DNA from: Actinokineospora terrae | Lineage (GTDB): Bacteria; Actinomycetota; Actinomycetes; Mycobacteriales; Pseudonocardiaceae | Direction of reading: 5' to 3' | Assembly: GCF_900111175.1 (NCBI RefSeq) | Contig: NZ_FOGI01000001.1 | Location: 124,001-188,000 of the forward strand | Length of the DNA: 64,000 bases | In this document: positions 43,976-52,951 of the stretch, piece after piece | How positions within the stretch are numbered: position 1 is the stretch's first letter | Layout: every line of letters begins with the position of its first letter | The notes under the pieces: generated by a model | Told to the model about the DNA's origin: nothing | Databases searched by the model: none | What the model saw: only the letters and a program-made list of their open reading frames with translations | Made by a program: the position numbers and the translations under genes

Positions 43976-46900
43976 CGGGTCGGACCAGGACACCGGACGG
44001 TCCCCGAGGAACACCGGCGAGCCGGACGGGGACACGGGTCAGCGGGGCACGGACACGGGCCAGCCGGGTGCTGACGCCGCGCTGGACGCGCTCGCCGCGC
44101 ACCGCCTGCCGTACCTGATCGGCGTGCGGCACCACTCCCCGGCGGTCGCCGCGGTGGTGCCCGCGCTGCTGGAGGCCGCCGCACCCGAGGTCGTCCTGGT
44201 CGAGCTGCCCGAGGAGATGGGGGAGTGGTTGCCCCACCTGGCCGAACCGGGGTTGAGCGCGCCGGTGGCGCTGTCCGGCGCCGGACGTGACGGCGGCGGG
44301 CTGGCGTTCTACCCGTTCGCCGACTTCTCCCCGGAGCTGGCCGCGATCCGCTGGGCGGTAAGAGCGGGAGTCGAGGTCAAGACCTGCGACCTTCCGCTGT
44401 CCCGTCAAGGTGACCGCTACCAGGAGCGGGCAGCCTCGGCGACGCCTCTAGCCGATGCCCTGCGGCACAAGGTAACCGGCCGCGACGGGGACGACCTGTG
44501 GGACCGGCTCGTGGAGGCTGCCGCGCCAGGGCAGACCCCGGAAGCGATCCGGCGCACCGCGCTCTACGTCGGGTGGGCGCTGCGCACCGATGGCACCGTC
44601 GACCCGTTCGACCTGCGCCGCGAGGCGTGGATGCGGCAGGTCATCGCCGACACCGGTGATCGGCCGTGCGCGGCGGTGATCGGGTCGTACCACGCGGCCG
44701 CCCTGCTCGGTGGCGAGCCGATCGAGCAAGAACCGGCCAGCGGGCGTGAGGTGATCACGTCGCTGGTGCCGTACACCTTCGCGATGCTCGACGAGCGGTC
44801 CGGCTACCCGGCGGGCATCCGCGATCCCGAGTGGCAGCAGGCAGTCCTGGCGGCCGCGGGTGATCCCGATGGTGTCGAGGCCGCTGCCGCCGAGGTGATC
44901 GTGCGGGTCTGCGTCCGGGTCCGCGAACTCGGCCACCCCGCGGGACCCGGCGAGGCCCGCGAGGCGTTGCGGCTGGCCGTCGACCTCGCCCGGTTGCGCG
45001 GCCTGCCCGCGCCGGGGCGCAGCGAGGTCGTCGAGGCGATCCAGACCGTGCTGACCCACGCCGAACCGCTGGGGCGTGGGCGGGTCGTGGCCAGGGCCGC
45101 CGGTGACGTCCTGGTCGGCAAGCGCACCGGCGGGCTCGCGCCCGGCACACCCAGGTCGGGACTGGCGCCCTCGGTCGAGGCGCTGCTCGCCGAGCTGCGG
45201 TTGCCGAACCCGGACAACCGCGACCAGGTCGACCTGCGGCTTGATCCGGCACGCTCTGACCGTGACGCTCGCCGTGAGGTCACACTGAACCGGTTGACAC
45301 TGCTCGGTGTCCCTTACGCCGAGAGCACGGGTACGGTCGGTGTCGGTGGCGCAGACGCGATCACCACCCGGTGGACAGCCACCTGGACGCCCGCGACCGC
45401 GGCCACCCTCCCTGTCGCGGGACTGTGGGGTCCGACGCTCCCGTTGGCGGCCGCTGGTCGGTTGCGGGCACGGAGAGCCGAGCGTGACGGGCATACCGCG
45501 CGCGACGTGGTCACCGATCTCGCTGACGCGGCGCGGTGCGGACTTGACCACCTGCTCGGCGACATCCTCACCGATGCCGCGATCGTGCTGCCCACCTCGG
45601 CGACGCTGAGCGAGTTGCTGGCCGCCCTCGACCTGCTGGACCGGCTCCGCGCGGGTCACCTCCCCGGCGGCGACAGGCTCGACGCCGACCTGCCCCGCAC
45701 CCTGGAGACGGCCGCCGTCGCCCAGCTCGACGGACTCGCCGGGTCCGACTCCGCCGCCGACGCCCGGTCGCTGGTCGAGCTCGGCCAACGCCACGACGCG
45801 CACGGCACCGGCCTGCGCCTCGCCTCGGCCCTGCGCCGCCTCACCGACGACGGCGCCCCGCTGATCGCGGGCGCCGCGGCGGCCACCCGGGTCCTGCTCG
45901 GCCTCCTGCCACCCGGCGACCTGGGCGACCGCGCCGCCTCTCTGGTCGACAATGCCACCACGACCTCGGGCCGGGACACGCTGCGCGGGTTCCTCACCGG
46001 GGCCCTGGCCGCCGCCGAGCCGCTGCTGGAGGCCCCGGAGGCGTTGACCCCGCTGCTCGACCGGGTCGGCGCGCTGACCGACCGCCAGTTCCTCGACCGC
46101 CTGCCGACCCTGCGTGCCGCGTTCGCGACCATCGGCCCCACGCCCCGCAGGCGGATCACCGACGTCGTCGAGCAGCACACCGGCGTCCGGATCGACACCG
46201 CGCTCGACCCCGAGCTGATGGCCCGCTGGGTCGAGGCCGAGCACGCCGCGCTTGCGGTCCTCGCCGCGCACGGGCTCCACCACGGCCACTTCACCGCTCC
46301 GCCGTCCAAGGATGGCCAGGAACCCGTTGTGCACCAAGGGATCCCGCCGGTGACCAGATGGCGGTTGGTGCTGGGCTCGCGCGACGACCAGGCCGACGGC
46401 TCGGCTCGGCGCTACGCGGCCGCGTTGGACGAACTGTACGGAATGGACAGAGGGGAGGGCGCGGACCGGCACGGCATCGGCGGTGGTGGCGGCACCCCGT
46501 TCCCGAACACCCGGGAGTGGGCGGCGGAACTGGGCGAGCTGTTCGGCACCCGGGTCCGGGAAGAGGTGCTCGCCGCGGCCGTCGAGGGCGGCCGGGTGGA
46601 CGCGGCGCTGCAGATCGACCCGGACTCGGTCCGGCCCTCGGTCGACCTGCTGCGCACGGTGCTCGCGCTGTCCGGCGGTCTCCCGGAGGCCACGGTGGCC
46701 CGGCTGCGGCCGCTGGTGGCGCGGCTGGTGCGGGAGCTGACCGCACAGCTCGCGGTCCGGTTGCGCCCGGCGCTGACCGGGATCTCGCTGCCGGTGCCGA
46801 GCAGGCGCCCGGGCGGTGGGCTCGACCTGCGCCGGACCGTGCGCGCGAACCTCGCCACCGCCCGGCGCGGCCACGACGGCCGGGTGATCGTGCTGCCCGA

Positions 46901-47435
46901 CCGGCCCGTCTTCCGCGGCAAGGCCCGGCGCACCAGTGACTGGCGCCTGGTCCTGGTCGTCGACGTGTCCGGCTCCATGGAGGCTTCGACGGTGTGGTCG
47001 GCGCTCACCGCCGCCGTCTTCGCGGGCGTCCCGGCGCTGAGCACGCACTTCCTCGCGTTCTCCACCGAGGTCATCGACCTCACCGACCACGTCGACGACC
47101 CGCTGGCCCTGCTCCTGGAGGTCAGCGTGGGCGGCGGCACCGACATCGCGGGCGCCCTCCGCCACGCCCGCGGCCTGGTCACCGTCCCCGACCGCACCCT
47201 GGTCATCCTGATCAGCGACTTCGAGGAGGGCGGTCCCCTCGGCCCGCTGCTGGCGCAGGTCAAGGAACTCACCGCCACCGGTGTGTCCCTGCTCGGCTGC
47301 GCCAGCCTCGACGACACCGGCACCGCCCGGTACTCCACGGCCATCGCCGCGGGTCTGGTCGCCGCGGGCATGCCCATCGCCGCGCTGAGCCCGCTGGAAC
47401 TGGCCAACTGGGTGGGGGAGAAGGTCCGCGGATGA
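43959..47435 (+). CDS. DUF5682-VWA fusion protein (YehM-YehP equivalent)
   Basis: A 1158-residue protein from ATG 43959, overlapping the MoxR gene by 17 nt. The N-terminal ~30 residues are a low-complexity DTGQ-rich lead. Residues ~40-780 form the DUF5682 region (PYLIGVRHHSPAVAAVVPALL, VLVELPEEM, AVIGSYHAAALLGG). From about 960 a VWA domain has a complete MIDAS: DVSGSM near residue 1002, a Thr in GGGTDIAGAL and an Asp in LVILISDFEEGG. In E. coli these are separate genes (yehM, yehP); here one chain. Metal-dependent substrate display to MoxR is inferred. Confidence 0.87.
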   Translation: MSSTSSGSDQDTGRSPRNTGEPDGDTGQRGTDTGQPGADAALDALAAHRLPYLIGVRHHSPAVAAVVPALLEAAAPEVVLVELPEEMGEWLPHLAEPGLSAPVALSGAGRDGGGLAFYPFADFSPELAAIRWAVRAGVEVKTCDLPLSRQGDRYQERAASATPLADALRHKVTGRDGDDLWDRLVEAAAPGQTPEAIRRTALYVGWALRTDGTVDPFDLRREAWMRQVIADTGDRPCAAVIGSYHAAALLGGEPIEQEPASGREVITSLVPYTFAMLDERSGYPAGIRDPEWQQAVLAAAGDPDGVEAAAAEVIVRVCVRVRELGHPAGPGEAREALRLAVDLARLRGLPAPGRSEVVEAIQTVLTHAEPLGRGRVVARAAGDVLVGKRTGGLAPGTPRSGLAPSVEALLAELRLPNPDNRDQVDLRLDPARSDRDARREVTLNRLTLLGVPYAESTGTVGVGGADAITTRWTATWTPATAATLPVAGLWGPTLPLAAAGRLRARRAERDGHTARDVVTDLADAARCGLDHLLGDILTDAAIVLPTSATLSELLAALDLLDRLRAGHLPGGDRLDADLPRTLETAAVAQLDGLAGSDSAADARSLVELGQRHDAHGTGLRLASALRRLTDDGAPLIAGAAAATRVLLGLLPPGDLGDRAASLVDNATTTSGRDTLRGFLTGALAAAEPLLEAPEALTPLLDRVGALTDRQFLDRLPTLRAAFATIGPTPRRRITDVVEQHTGVRIDTALDPELMARWVEAEHAALAVLAAHGLHHGHFTAPPSKDGQEPVVHQGIPPVTRWRLVLGSRDDQADGSARRYAAALDELYGMDRGEGADRHGIGGGGGTPFPNTREWAAELGELFGTRVREEVLAAAVEGGRVDAALQIDPDSVRPSVDLLRTVLALSGGLPEATVARLRPLVARLVRELTAQLAVRLRPALTGISLPVPSRRPGGGLDLRRTVRANLATARRGHDGRVIVLPDRPVFRGKARRTSDWRLVLVVDVSGSMEASTVWSALTAAVFAGVPALSTHFLAFSTEVIDLTDHVDDPLALLLEVSVGGGTDIAGALRHARGLVTVPDRTLVILISDFEEGGPLGPLLAQVKELTATGVSLLGCASLDDTGTARYSTAIAAGLVAAGMPIAALSPLELANWVGEKVRG

Positions 47436-47530
47436 TGACGCTCACGGTGGATGCTCGGCGTTCTCGTGCCGGGACGGTGGTGGTCGCGGGTCTCGTGCGA
47501 TCCGGTCGGCTGGAGGGGGTGTGGGGATGA
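47432..47530 (+). CDS. 32-residue ORF bridging VWA and SWIM genes
   Basis: ATG 47432 to TGA 47530. Its start overlaps the VWA gene stop as ATGA and its stop overlaps the SWIM gene start as ATGA, so both junctions have the coupling geometry seen elsewhere in this operon. The peptide (MMTLTVDARRSRAGTVVVAG, then a short tail) is basic and small with a possible beta-hairpin. It may be a real small protein or only a translational bridge. Confidence 0.5.
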   Translation: MMTLTVDARRSRAGTVVVAGLVRSGRLEGVWG

Positions 47531-49209
47531 CGGTTCCCCCGGTGGCGCCGGAGGTGGTGCCCGCGGTGCTGGACGCGTTGCCGCCGCGGTTGCGCAAGCG
47601 GATCGACGGGGCACTCGACCGGGCGCGGGAATGGGGTGTCGAGGTGGTCGGCGACGCGGCGAGTGTGCGCATCGATGCCGACACGGTGCTGAGCTGGACG
47701 CTCCACAGCGGAGTGTTGATCAGCGCCGATGAGCTGGTGTGCTCGTGTTTGCTGGCGCCGAAGTGTCTACACCGGGGGATCGCGGTGGCGGTCGCGTCCG
47801 TTGTCGAGGGGCAGGCGCGGGCGGATGTGGCTGATGTTGTCGAGCAAGAGGACGACGTCGTGGCGGGGGAGAGGCGGGGTGAGCGGGCGGCCGCGGAGGT
47901 GCTGTGGGGGGCGTGCGCGGAGATCCTGCGGGTGGGGGTGACCGGGAGCGGCGCGGTTGTCCGGAGCGAGTTGTTGCGGGCGGTGCACGGCGCTCGGTTG
48001 GTCGGCCTGCACCGGGCGGCGGCGGGCGGCGTGCGGATCGCGACCGGGCTCGCCGCGGCGAAGGCGGGGGCGTCGTCGTTCGATCGGGAGACGGTGGCCG
48101 ATGACCTCACCGAGGTGATGCTGGTGTGCCACGACCTGCGGTCCGGGATCGGGGACCCGGTGGCACTGCGGGGGACCGCGCGACGCGAGTACCAGCCGGT
48201 CGGGGCGTTGCGGTTGTACGGGTTGTGCACGGAGGCGGTGCTCACCTCGTCGGGGTACGCCGGGGTCGTCACCCACGTCGTGGACGCTGACCGGACACTG
48301 TGGACGGTGCCGTCGGTGTACCCCGGTGGTGCGGAACGGATTGTCATCGCGGCGGACGGGCCGGTCGCGATGGGGGAGACGGGGTTGAGCCACCGTCAGC
48401 TGGGGCGGTCGGGGTTGGTGCTGTCCGGGGCGACGGCCGCGCCGGACCGGCGACTTGGCGCGGGTAAGGCGGTCCGGGCCGTGGCGGCTGCCGGGGCGAC
48501 CTGGGACGAGCAGCCGGTGGCGGGCCTGTGGGACGAGCCCTTGGCGGACCAGCTCACCCGAGCGTTCCACACCGGGCAGGACCTGTTGTTCCTCAGCGGT
48601 GTGGTCAGCGGCGCTACCAAGACCGCGCTGCGGCTGCGGCTCGACACCGGCGACATCGATCTCCTCGGTGCCACCGACGCGGCCAGGGACAACCTGCGCC
48701 TGCTCGGCGAGCGCCCGGGAATGCCGCTGCGCGTGGTCGCCCGCCTGGTCCCGGACCGCCCCACCACCGCCGTCGCGCTGGCCGCCGCCGGGGAACTGGC
48801 CGTCACCGGGCACGTCGACCTGACCATCGACCGCCTCCAACGATCCCACCTGCCGCCGGGCGTGCCTGCCGCGCCGCTGCCCGCGCCCGCCGTCGAGCCG
48901 CCCCCATCGGGCTTGCTGGCGACCGTCGTCGACCGCGTAGTCCTCGGCGGCCGCCCTGTCGCCGCCCTCCCCTCCACCACCCGTGACGCCGCGACCCTCG
49001 CCAGAGCAGGCCTCACCGCCACCGCAGGCTTGCTCGACACCCTCGCCACCACCGCCCGCACCCGGGCCCGAGACCCCTTCGGCCGAGCCATCCCCGACCC
49101 CACCGACGCCTTCCCCACCGCCTGGCTGACCGCCGCCCTGCACACCAGGGAGTTCGCCCGCGCCACGGTCCGCCTCAGCTGGCTCCCGCCCGAACAAGGA
49201 GCCACGTGA
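47527..49209 (+). CDS. SWIM zinc-finger protein (YehQ-like)
   Basis: A 560-residue protein from ATG 47527 (GTG 47521 is an alternative). The SWIM motif C-x-C-x5-C-x-H is at Cys72, Cys74, Cys80 and His82 (CSCLLAPKCLH). The rest is mostly beta/alpha without membrane segments. SWIM fingers bind DNA or protein. It is the last gene of the MoxR-VWA operon, matching YehQ in E. coli. The C-terminal 60 residues are Pro/Thr-rich. Confidence 0.87.
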   Translation: MTVPPVAPEVVPAVLDALPPRLRKRIDGALDRAREWGVEVVGDAASVRIDADTVLSWTLHSGVLISADELVCSCLLAPKCLHRGIAVAVASVVEGQARADVADVVEQEDDVVAGERRGERAAAEVLWGACAEILRVGVTGSGAVVRSELLRAVHGARLVGLHRAAAGGVRIATGLAAAKAGASSFDRETVADDLTEVMLVCHDLRSGIGDPVALRGTARREYQPVGALRLYGLCTEAVLTSSGYAGVVTHVVDADRTLWTVPSVYPGGAERIVIAADGPVAMGETGLSHRQLGRSGLVLSGATAAPDRRLGAGKAVRAVAAAGATWDEQPVAGLWDEPLADQLTRAFHTGQDLLFLSGVVSGATKTALRLRLDTGDIDLLGATDAARDNLRLLGERPGMPLRVVARLVPDRPTTAVALAAAGELAVTGHVDLTIDRLQRSHLPPGVPAAPLPAPAVEPPPSGLLATVVDRVVLGGRPVAALPSTTRDAATLARAGLTATAGLLDTLATTARTRARDPFGRAIPDPTDAFPTAWLTAALHTREFARATVRLSWLPPEQGAT

Positions 49210-49227
49210 GGTCAGCGGCCCGAGGTG

Positions 49228-49737
49228 TCAGCCGAAGACCAGCACCCCGAGTACACCCAGGACACCCAGGGCCGCCGCGATAGCCGAGGTGGTCAGCGAC
49301 CACATCGCGGCGGTGCCGAGGCGCCAGTCGTCGTCGGCGATGGTGAGGGAACCGAGGTGGAGGGCGAGGCCGAGGACGAACGCGGCGACCGCCACCAAGA
49401 GTGGGAAGCTGACGGCGGCGATGGTCTGGGAGGGGAGGAAGACCTGGTCACCGACTCGGCGGACGTCCAGGCGGGTGCCCGGTGGATGCAGCTCCCTGGC
49501 GGGGGCCAGGCTGGGGGTCCCGACCGCGGCGGTCGAGTCGGCGGGGGAGAAGGTGCCCGTGCACCGGTGGACGTCGCCGTCCGGTGTCGACTGGGTCGTG
49601 CACCTTTCGATCTGGTACGTCCCAGGGTCGCCGCGGTAGCCGGCGCTGGTGAGGGCGGCTTGCCAGGAGATGAGGAACAGCAGCACCGACCCCACCGCGA
49701 GACCGATCGCGGCCACACCCCGGACGACCCTCAGCAC
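49228..49737 (-). CDS. Small membrane protein, DUF3592-like
   Basis: A 169-residue protein with an N-terminal membrane segment (about 7-27), an extracytoplasmic ~70-residue domain with two cysteines (ERCTTQ... HRCTG), and two further hydrophobic segments (107-128, 145-168). It resembles the next gene in layout (TM, beta domain with CxxxxC, TMs), so the two are probably paralogues. Convergent with the SWIM gene. Function unknown. Confidence 0.7.
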   Translation of the reverse strand: MLRVVRGVAAIGLAVGSVLLFLISWQAALTSAGYRGDPGTYQIERCTTQSTPDGDVHRCTGTFSPADSTAAVGTPSLAPARELHPPGTRLDVRRVGDQVFLPSQTIAAVSFPLLVAVAAFVLGLALHLGSLTIADDDWRLGTAAMWSLTTSAIAAALGVLGVLGVLVFG

Positions 49738-49776
49738 CCGTGCCTCCGCTCCTGGTAGAGGCGGAGTATGGCGCCA

Positions 49777-50277
49777 TCACCGCAGGACGTACAGCACCAG
49801 GGCCAGCACCAACGCCGGGACGCCGACCCCCAGGGCCGTCGTGAACCCCCGGCCGAGCACCTCCCACGTCTCCCACGGTTCCCGCCGCACCGCCCGCAAC
49901 CACAGCGACACCGCGATCACCCCCAGCGCCGCGACCCCCATGAGCAGCGCCCCCACCATCAGCACCAGCCGCCACGGCACGCGCTGGCTGGCGATGTCCC
50001 CGTCGCGGTAGACGGTGATGAACTGGCCGGGCGCGATGCCGTGCACGTCCCCGACGCTCACCCGCACCATCGTCATGCGCGAGCCGTCCGGGGTGAACTC
50101 GCCCTGGCACAGCCGGGGCCCGCACTCCACGACCGCGACCGTCCCCCGCTCGCCGGTGAAGCCCGACAGCGCGAACGCCCGCGGCCCGAATAACAGCACC
50201 AACCCGACGGCGAGCGCGGCGAACAGCACCGCGACCACCGCCTGGGTGGTCGCGCGGCGCCGCCGACGGGGTGTCAT
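49777..50277 (-). CDS. Small membrane protein, DUF3592-like paralogue
   Basis: A 166-residue protein from ATG 50277, basic N-terminus (MTPRRRRR), TM1 at about 13-33, a soluble domain with ECGPRLCQGEFTPDG, then two TMs (about 98-120 and 142-163). The cysteine pair and ordering match the neighbouring protein 39 nt downstream, suggesting a tandem duplication. No enzymatic motif is seen. Confidence 0.7.
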   Translation of the reverse strand: MTPRRRRRATTQAVVAVLFAALAVGLVLLFGPRAFALSGFTGERGTVAVVECGPRLCQGEFTPDGSRMTMVRVSVGDVHGIAPGQFITVYRDGDIASQRVPWRLVLMVGALLMGVAALGVIAVSLWLRAVRREPWETWEVLGRGFTTALGVGVPALVLALVLYVLR

Positions 50278-50322
50278 GGCTCCATGGGTACCACGGAACC
50301 CCGACGAGACGGTGCCGGAAAG

Positions 50323-50360
50323 GTGATGGCCCACCCCGGGCACGAGAGGTGGGCCATCAC
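50323..50360 (-). terminator. Terminator after the chitinase gene
   Basis: GTGATGGCCCACC (50323-50335) pairs perfectly with 50348-50360 across a 12-nt loop, a 13-bp stem. It lies 22 nt beyond the chitinase stop on the minus strand. Confidence 0.75.
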
Positions 50361-50381
50361 GTCAGTCCTCGCTCGCCGCGG

Positions 50382-52187
50382 CTACGGCAGGGCGTTGAGG
50401 AACGGCCGGTGGGCGTTCTGGAACTCCCAGTTGTAGTACCTGTCCCAGTTGATCGACCAGGTCATCAGCCCGCGCAGGTTCGGCGACGTCCCGCCGCGCA
50501 GCGTGTAGCTGCCACAGCCCTGCCCCTTGACCAGGCACGTCAACGCCTGCTGGACGGCGGCGGGCGCGGTGTGCCCGTTCCCGGCGCTGACCGCGGCCGG
50601 GACGCCGAAGCCGAGCTGGTCGTCGCGCAGACCGGGGAAGGTGAACCCGGTGTTGGCCACCGGGAACCCGGCCCTGAGCATGTCGGTCATCGCGATGTGG
50701 AAGTCCGCGCCACCCATCGTGTGGTACTGGTTGTCCAGCCCGGTGACCGGCCCGGAGTTGTAGTCCTGCACGTGCAGCACGGTCAGCGCGTCGCGCAGCG
50801 CGTGGATGACCGGCAGGTACGACCCGGTGCGGTTGTCACCCGCGCTGGTGCCGCCGTAGAACTGGTAGCCGACCTGGACGAAGAAGGTCTCCGGGGCCAT
50901 GGTCAGCACGAACTTGGCGCCGTACTTGGCCTTCAGCGTCTTCAGCGCCGCGATCAGGTTCACCACGACCGGCGTGGTCGGGTTGCGGAAGTCCTTGTCG
51001 CCGGAGTTCAGGTACAGCGAGTGGCCCTCGAAGTCGACGTCGAGCCCGTCGAGGCCGTACTTGTCGATGATCGCCGAGACCGACGAGACGAACTTGTCCC
51101 GCGCCGCGGTCGAGGTCAGCTGCACCTGGCCGTTCTGGCCGCCGATCGAGATCAGCACCTTCTTGCCCTTGGCCTGCTTGGCGCGGATGGCGGCGATGAA
51201 GTCCGCCTCGCTCTCCACCGAGGGGCACTCGGCCACCGGGCACTGGGTGAACCGGATGTCGCCGGAGGTCACCGAGGTCGGCTCGCCGAAGGACAGGTTG
51301 ATGATGTCCCAGCTGTCCGGGACGTCCGCCATCTTGATGTAGCCGGAGCCGTTGGCGAAGCTGGCGTGCAGGTAGCCGATCAGCGCGTGCTTGGGCAGAC
51401 CGGTGTCCGGGCAACCGGGGGTGGTGGCACTGGCCTCCTGGCTGCGCGCCGACTCGCCCTTGTCGTTGTACGCCGTCACCGCGAAGCCGTGCGTCGTGCA
51501 CGCGGTGAGGCCGCTGATCGTCGCCGAGGTCCCGGTGACCGTCGCCTTGAGCGCCGAGCCCTCGTACACCTTGTAGCCGGTGACGGTCCCGGTGGCCGCG
51601 CCCCACGACAGCGCGATCGAGTTCGCGGTGACCGCGCCGACGGACGGGTTGCCCGGCGCGCTGGGCGCACCGCCGCCCGGGTTGTCGCCGCCACCGCCGG
51701 GGCCGTCGAGGACGAGGTCGTCGACGGTGAACGTGCCCGCCCCGTACCACCCGTGCACGTACAGCTCGGCGGAGGTCTGGGTGGCGGCGCTGGTGAACGA
51801 CAGGGACAGCTGCGTGTAGTTCGCCGCGGCGGTCCAGGTGGAGCCGCCGCCGGTGATGCCGAGGTAGACCGGGTTGCCGCGCACCCAGGCCGACACCGTG
51901 TACTTGGTGTTGGGCAGCACGGACACCGTCTGCGCGCACCGGCCGTTCTTCGCGCCCGCCGCCGTGGAGGCCAGCGCGTTCGAGCCGGAGTGCACCGGGG
52001 TGCTCACCACGGCACCCGAGTCGCAGGTCCAGCCCGCGGTGGTGCCGGTCTCGAACCCGGGGTTGGTGAGCAGGTTGGCCGCCGCCGCGGGACCGGCGGC
52101 GAGGACGCCGGCCGCGACCGCGGCGACGGCGGCCAGCCCGGCCACCACCACCCGCCCGCCACGCCGGCGTCGTAAACCGAGAGCCAT
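50382..52187 (-). CDS. Secreted family-18 chitinase with CBM and FnIII
   Basis: A 601-residue exported enzyme; ATG 52187 follows GGGAGG. Signal peptide 1-37 (ending PAAAA). A CBM-like jelly-roll (NLLTNPGFETGTT, 38-165) is followed by a Gly/Pro linker, an FnIII domain (about 178-255) and a GH18 catalytic domain (262-601) with SIGGQNG and the DGLDVDFEG motif, catalytic Glu387. A glycan-binding plus endo-type chitinase acting on extracellular chitin is the straightforward reading. Two DasR-type boxes precede it, so N-acetylglucosamine control is likely. Confidence 0.95.
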   Translation of the reverse strand: MALGLRRRRGGRVVVAGLAAVAAVAAGVLAAGPAAAANLLTNPGFETGTTAGWTCDSGAVVSTPVHSGSNALASTAAGAKNGRCAQTVSVLPNTKYTVSAWVRGNPVYLGITGGGSTWTAAANYTQLSLSFTSAATQTSAELYVHGWYGAGTFTVDDLVLDGPGGGGDNPGGGAPSAPGNPSVGAVTANSIALSWGAATGTVTGYKVYEGSALKATVTGTSATISGLTACTTHGFAVTAYNDKGESARSQEASATTPGCPDTGLPKHALIGYLHASFANGSGYIKMADVPDSWDIINLSFGEPTSVTSGDIRFTQCPVAECPSVESEADFIAAIRAKQAKGKKVLISIGGQNGQVQLTSTAARDKFVSSVSAIIDKYGLDGLDVDFEGHSLYLNSGDKDFRNPTTPVVVNLIAALKTLKAKYGAKFVLTMAPETFFVQVGYQFYGGTSAGDNRTGSYLPVIHALRDALTVLHVQDYNSGPVTGLDNQYHTMGGADFHIAMTDMLRAGFPVANTGFTFPGLRDDQLGFGVPAAVSAGNGHTAPAAVQQALTCLVKGQGCGSYTLRGGTSPNLRGLMTWSINWDRYYNWEFQNAHRPFLNALP

Positions 52188-52232
52188 CACGACCTCCCTG
52201 ATACCGCGGTGCGCAGGGGGACACCGCTGCCT

Positions 52233-52268
52233 ATTGTCTAGACCAATGCAGTGGGGTTGTCCAGACCT
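52233..52268. promoter_or_regulatory. Pair of DasR-responsive-element-like / chitinase direct-repeat boxes
   Basis: ATTGTCTAGACCAAT (52233-52247) is nearly the palindromic dre core TGGTCTAGACCA. TTGTCCAGACCT (52257-52268) is 11 of 12 identical to the TGGTCCAGACCT repeat described for Streptomyces chitinase promoters. The boxes begin 23 bp apart and lie 46-82 nt upstream of the chitinase ATG. DasR repression relieved by glucosamine-6-phosphate is the expected behaviour. Confidence 0.75.
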
Positions 52269-52951
52269 CTCCGGAGCTGCCGCCGACGTGCCCGTTCCCG
52301 GTCCCTCGTCCGCCGAGGGATCCCGCGCCGCGCGGCCGCCCGTGGCCCGCTCGGACTTCTGTTGCCGAGGGGTAGCCCGATCATCCGACCACCTCGTCGA
52401 CCCTGTGGTGCCGACCGAGGGGACAGGGGGTCGCTGTGTCAACTGTGGAGTGTCTGATGTAGAGCAATGATGTCCAGAGAGGACTTTACTGTCGAGTTAG
52501 GACAAATGCCGGGTGGGTCGAGGGTGGCCGGAGGGTGAACGGTGGACGGGGGTGCGAGGGGTTCGGGCAGGTCGTGGGGGTGGGTTGGGCTGTTCGGGGG
52601 TGTCGGCTGGGCGGGGTGGGGGAGTGTGCGCCGGGTGGAGCAGGGGGTTGCACCGTTCGGGTTGATCATCCTTAAAGGACAGACAATGGAGTGTCCATTC
52701 GGCCTAGTCGGGGGTTGGCGCCTTTTGGCGTATCGACTCCTCGCGCGGGGTCGCCATATGCTCACGCGGAATTCGGCGGTCCCGTCGATGATCGACTTCG
52801 GGGAGGTGACCTTGATGCGCAACGTCCGCGAGGTGTGATGACCCGGTATCGAGCAGGTGCCGCTGCCGGGGTGTGATCCCGCGGCGGTGTGAGCGCGGCG
52901 CGGCCGTCGAGCCTGGACGGCCGCGCCTGCTCGGGTGGGAGACGAACGAGC
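52269..52951. other. Intergenic region, no supported gene
   Basis: About 680 bp between the chitinase promoter and the esterase. Open frames here lack ribosome sites and coding composition. It holds small inverted repeats (TCCTT-a-AAGGA at 52669-52679; GGACA and TGTCC nearby) that may be promoter or operator elements for the downstream gene. GC content is lower than in the flanking genes. Confidence 0.5.

Noticed and set aside
44448..47165. A minus-strand 905-codon open frame
   Set aside because: Antisense to the DUF5682-VWA gene, low complexity, no ribosome site; the plus frame has the MIDAS motif.
52542..52838. A possible 98-residue gene in the chitinase-esterase gap
   Set aside because: Gly/Trp-rich without a family match, no convincing ribosome site and composition unlike the neighbouring genes.
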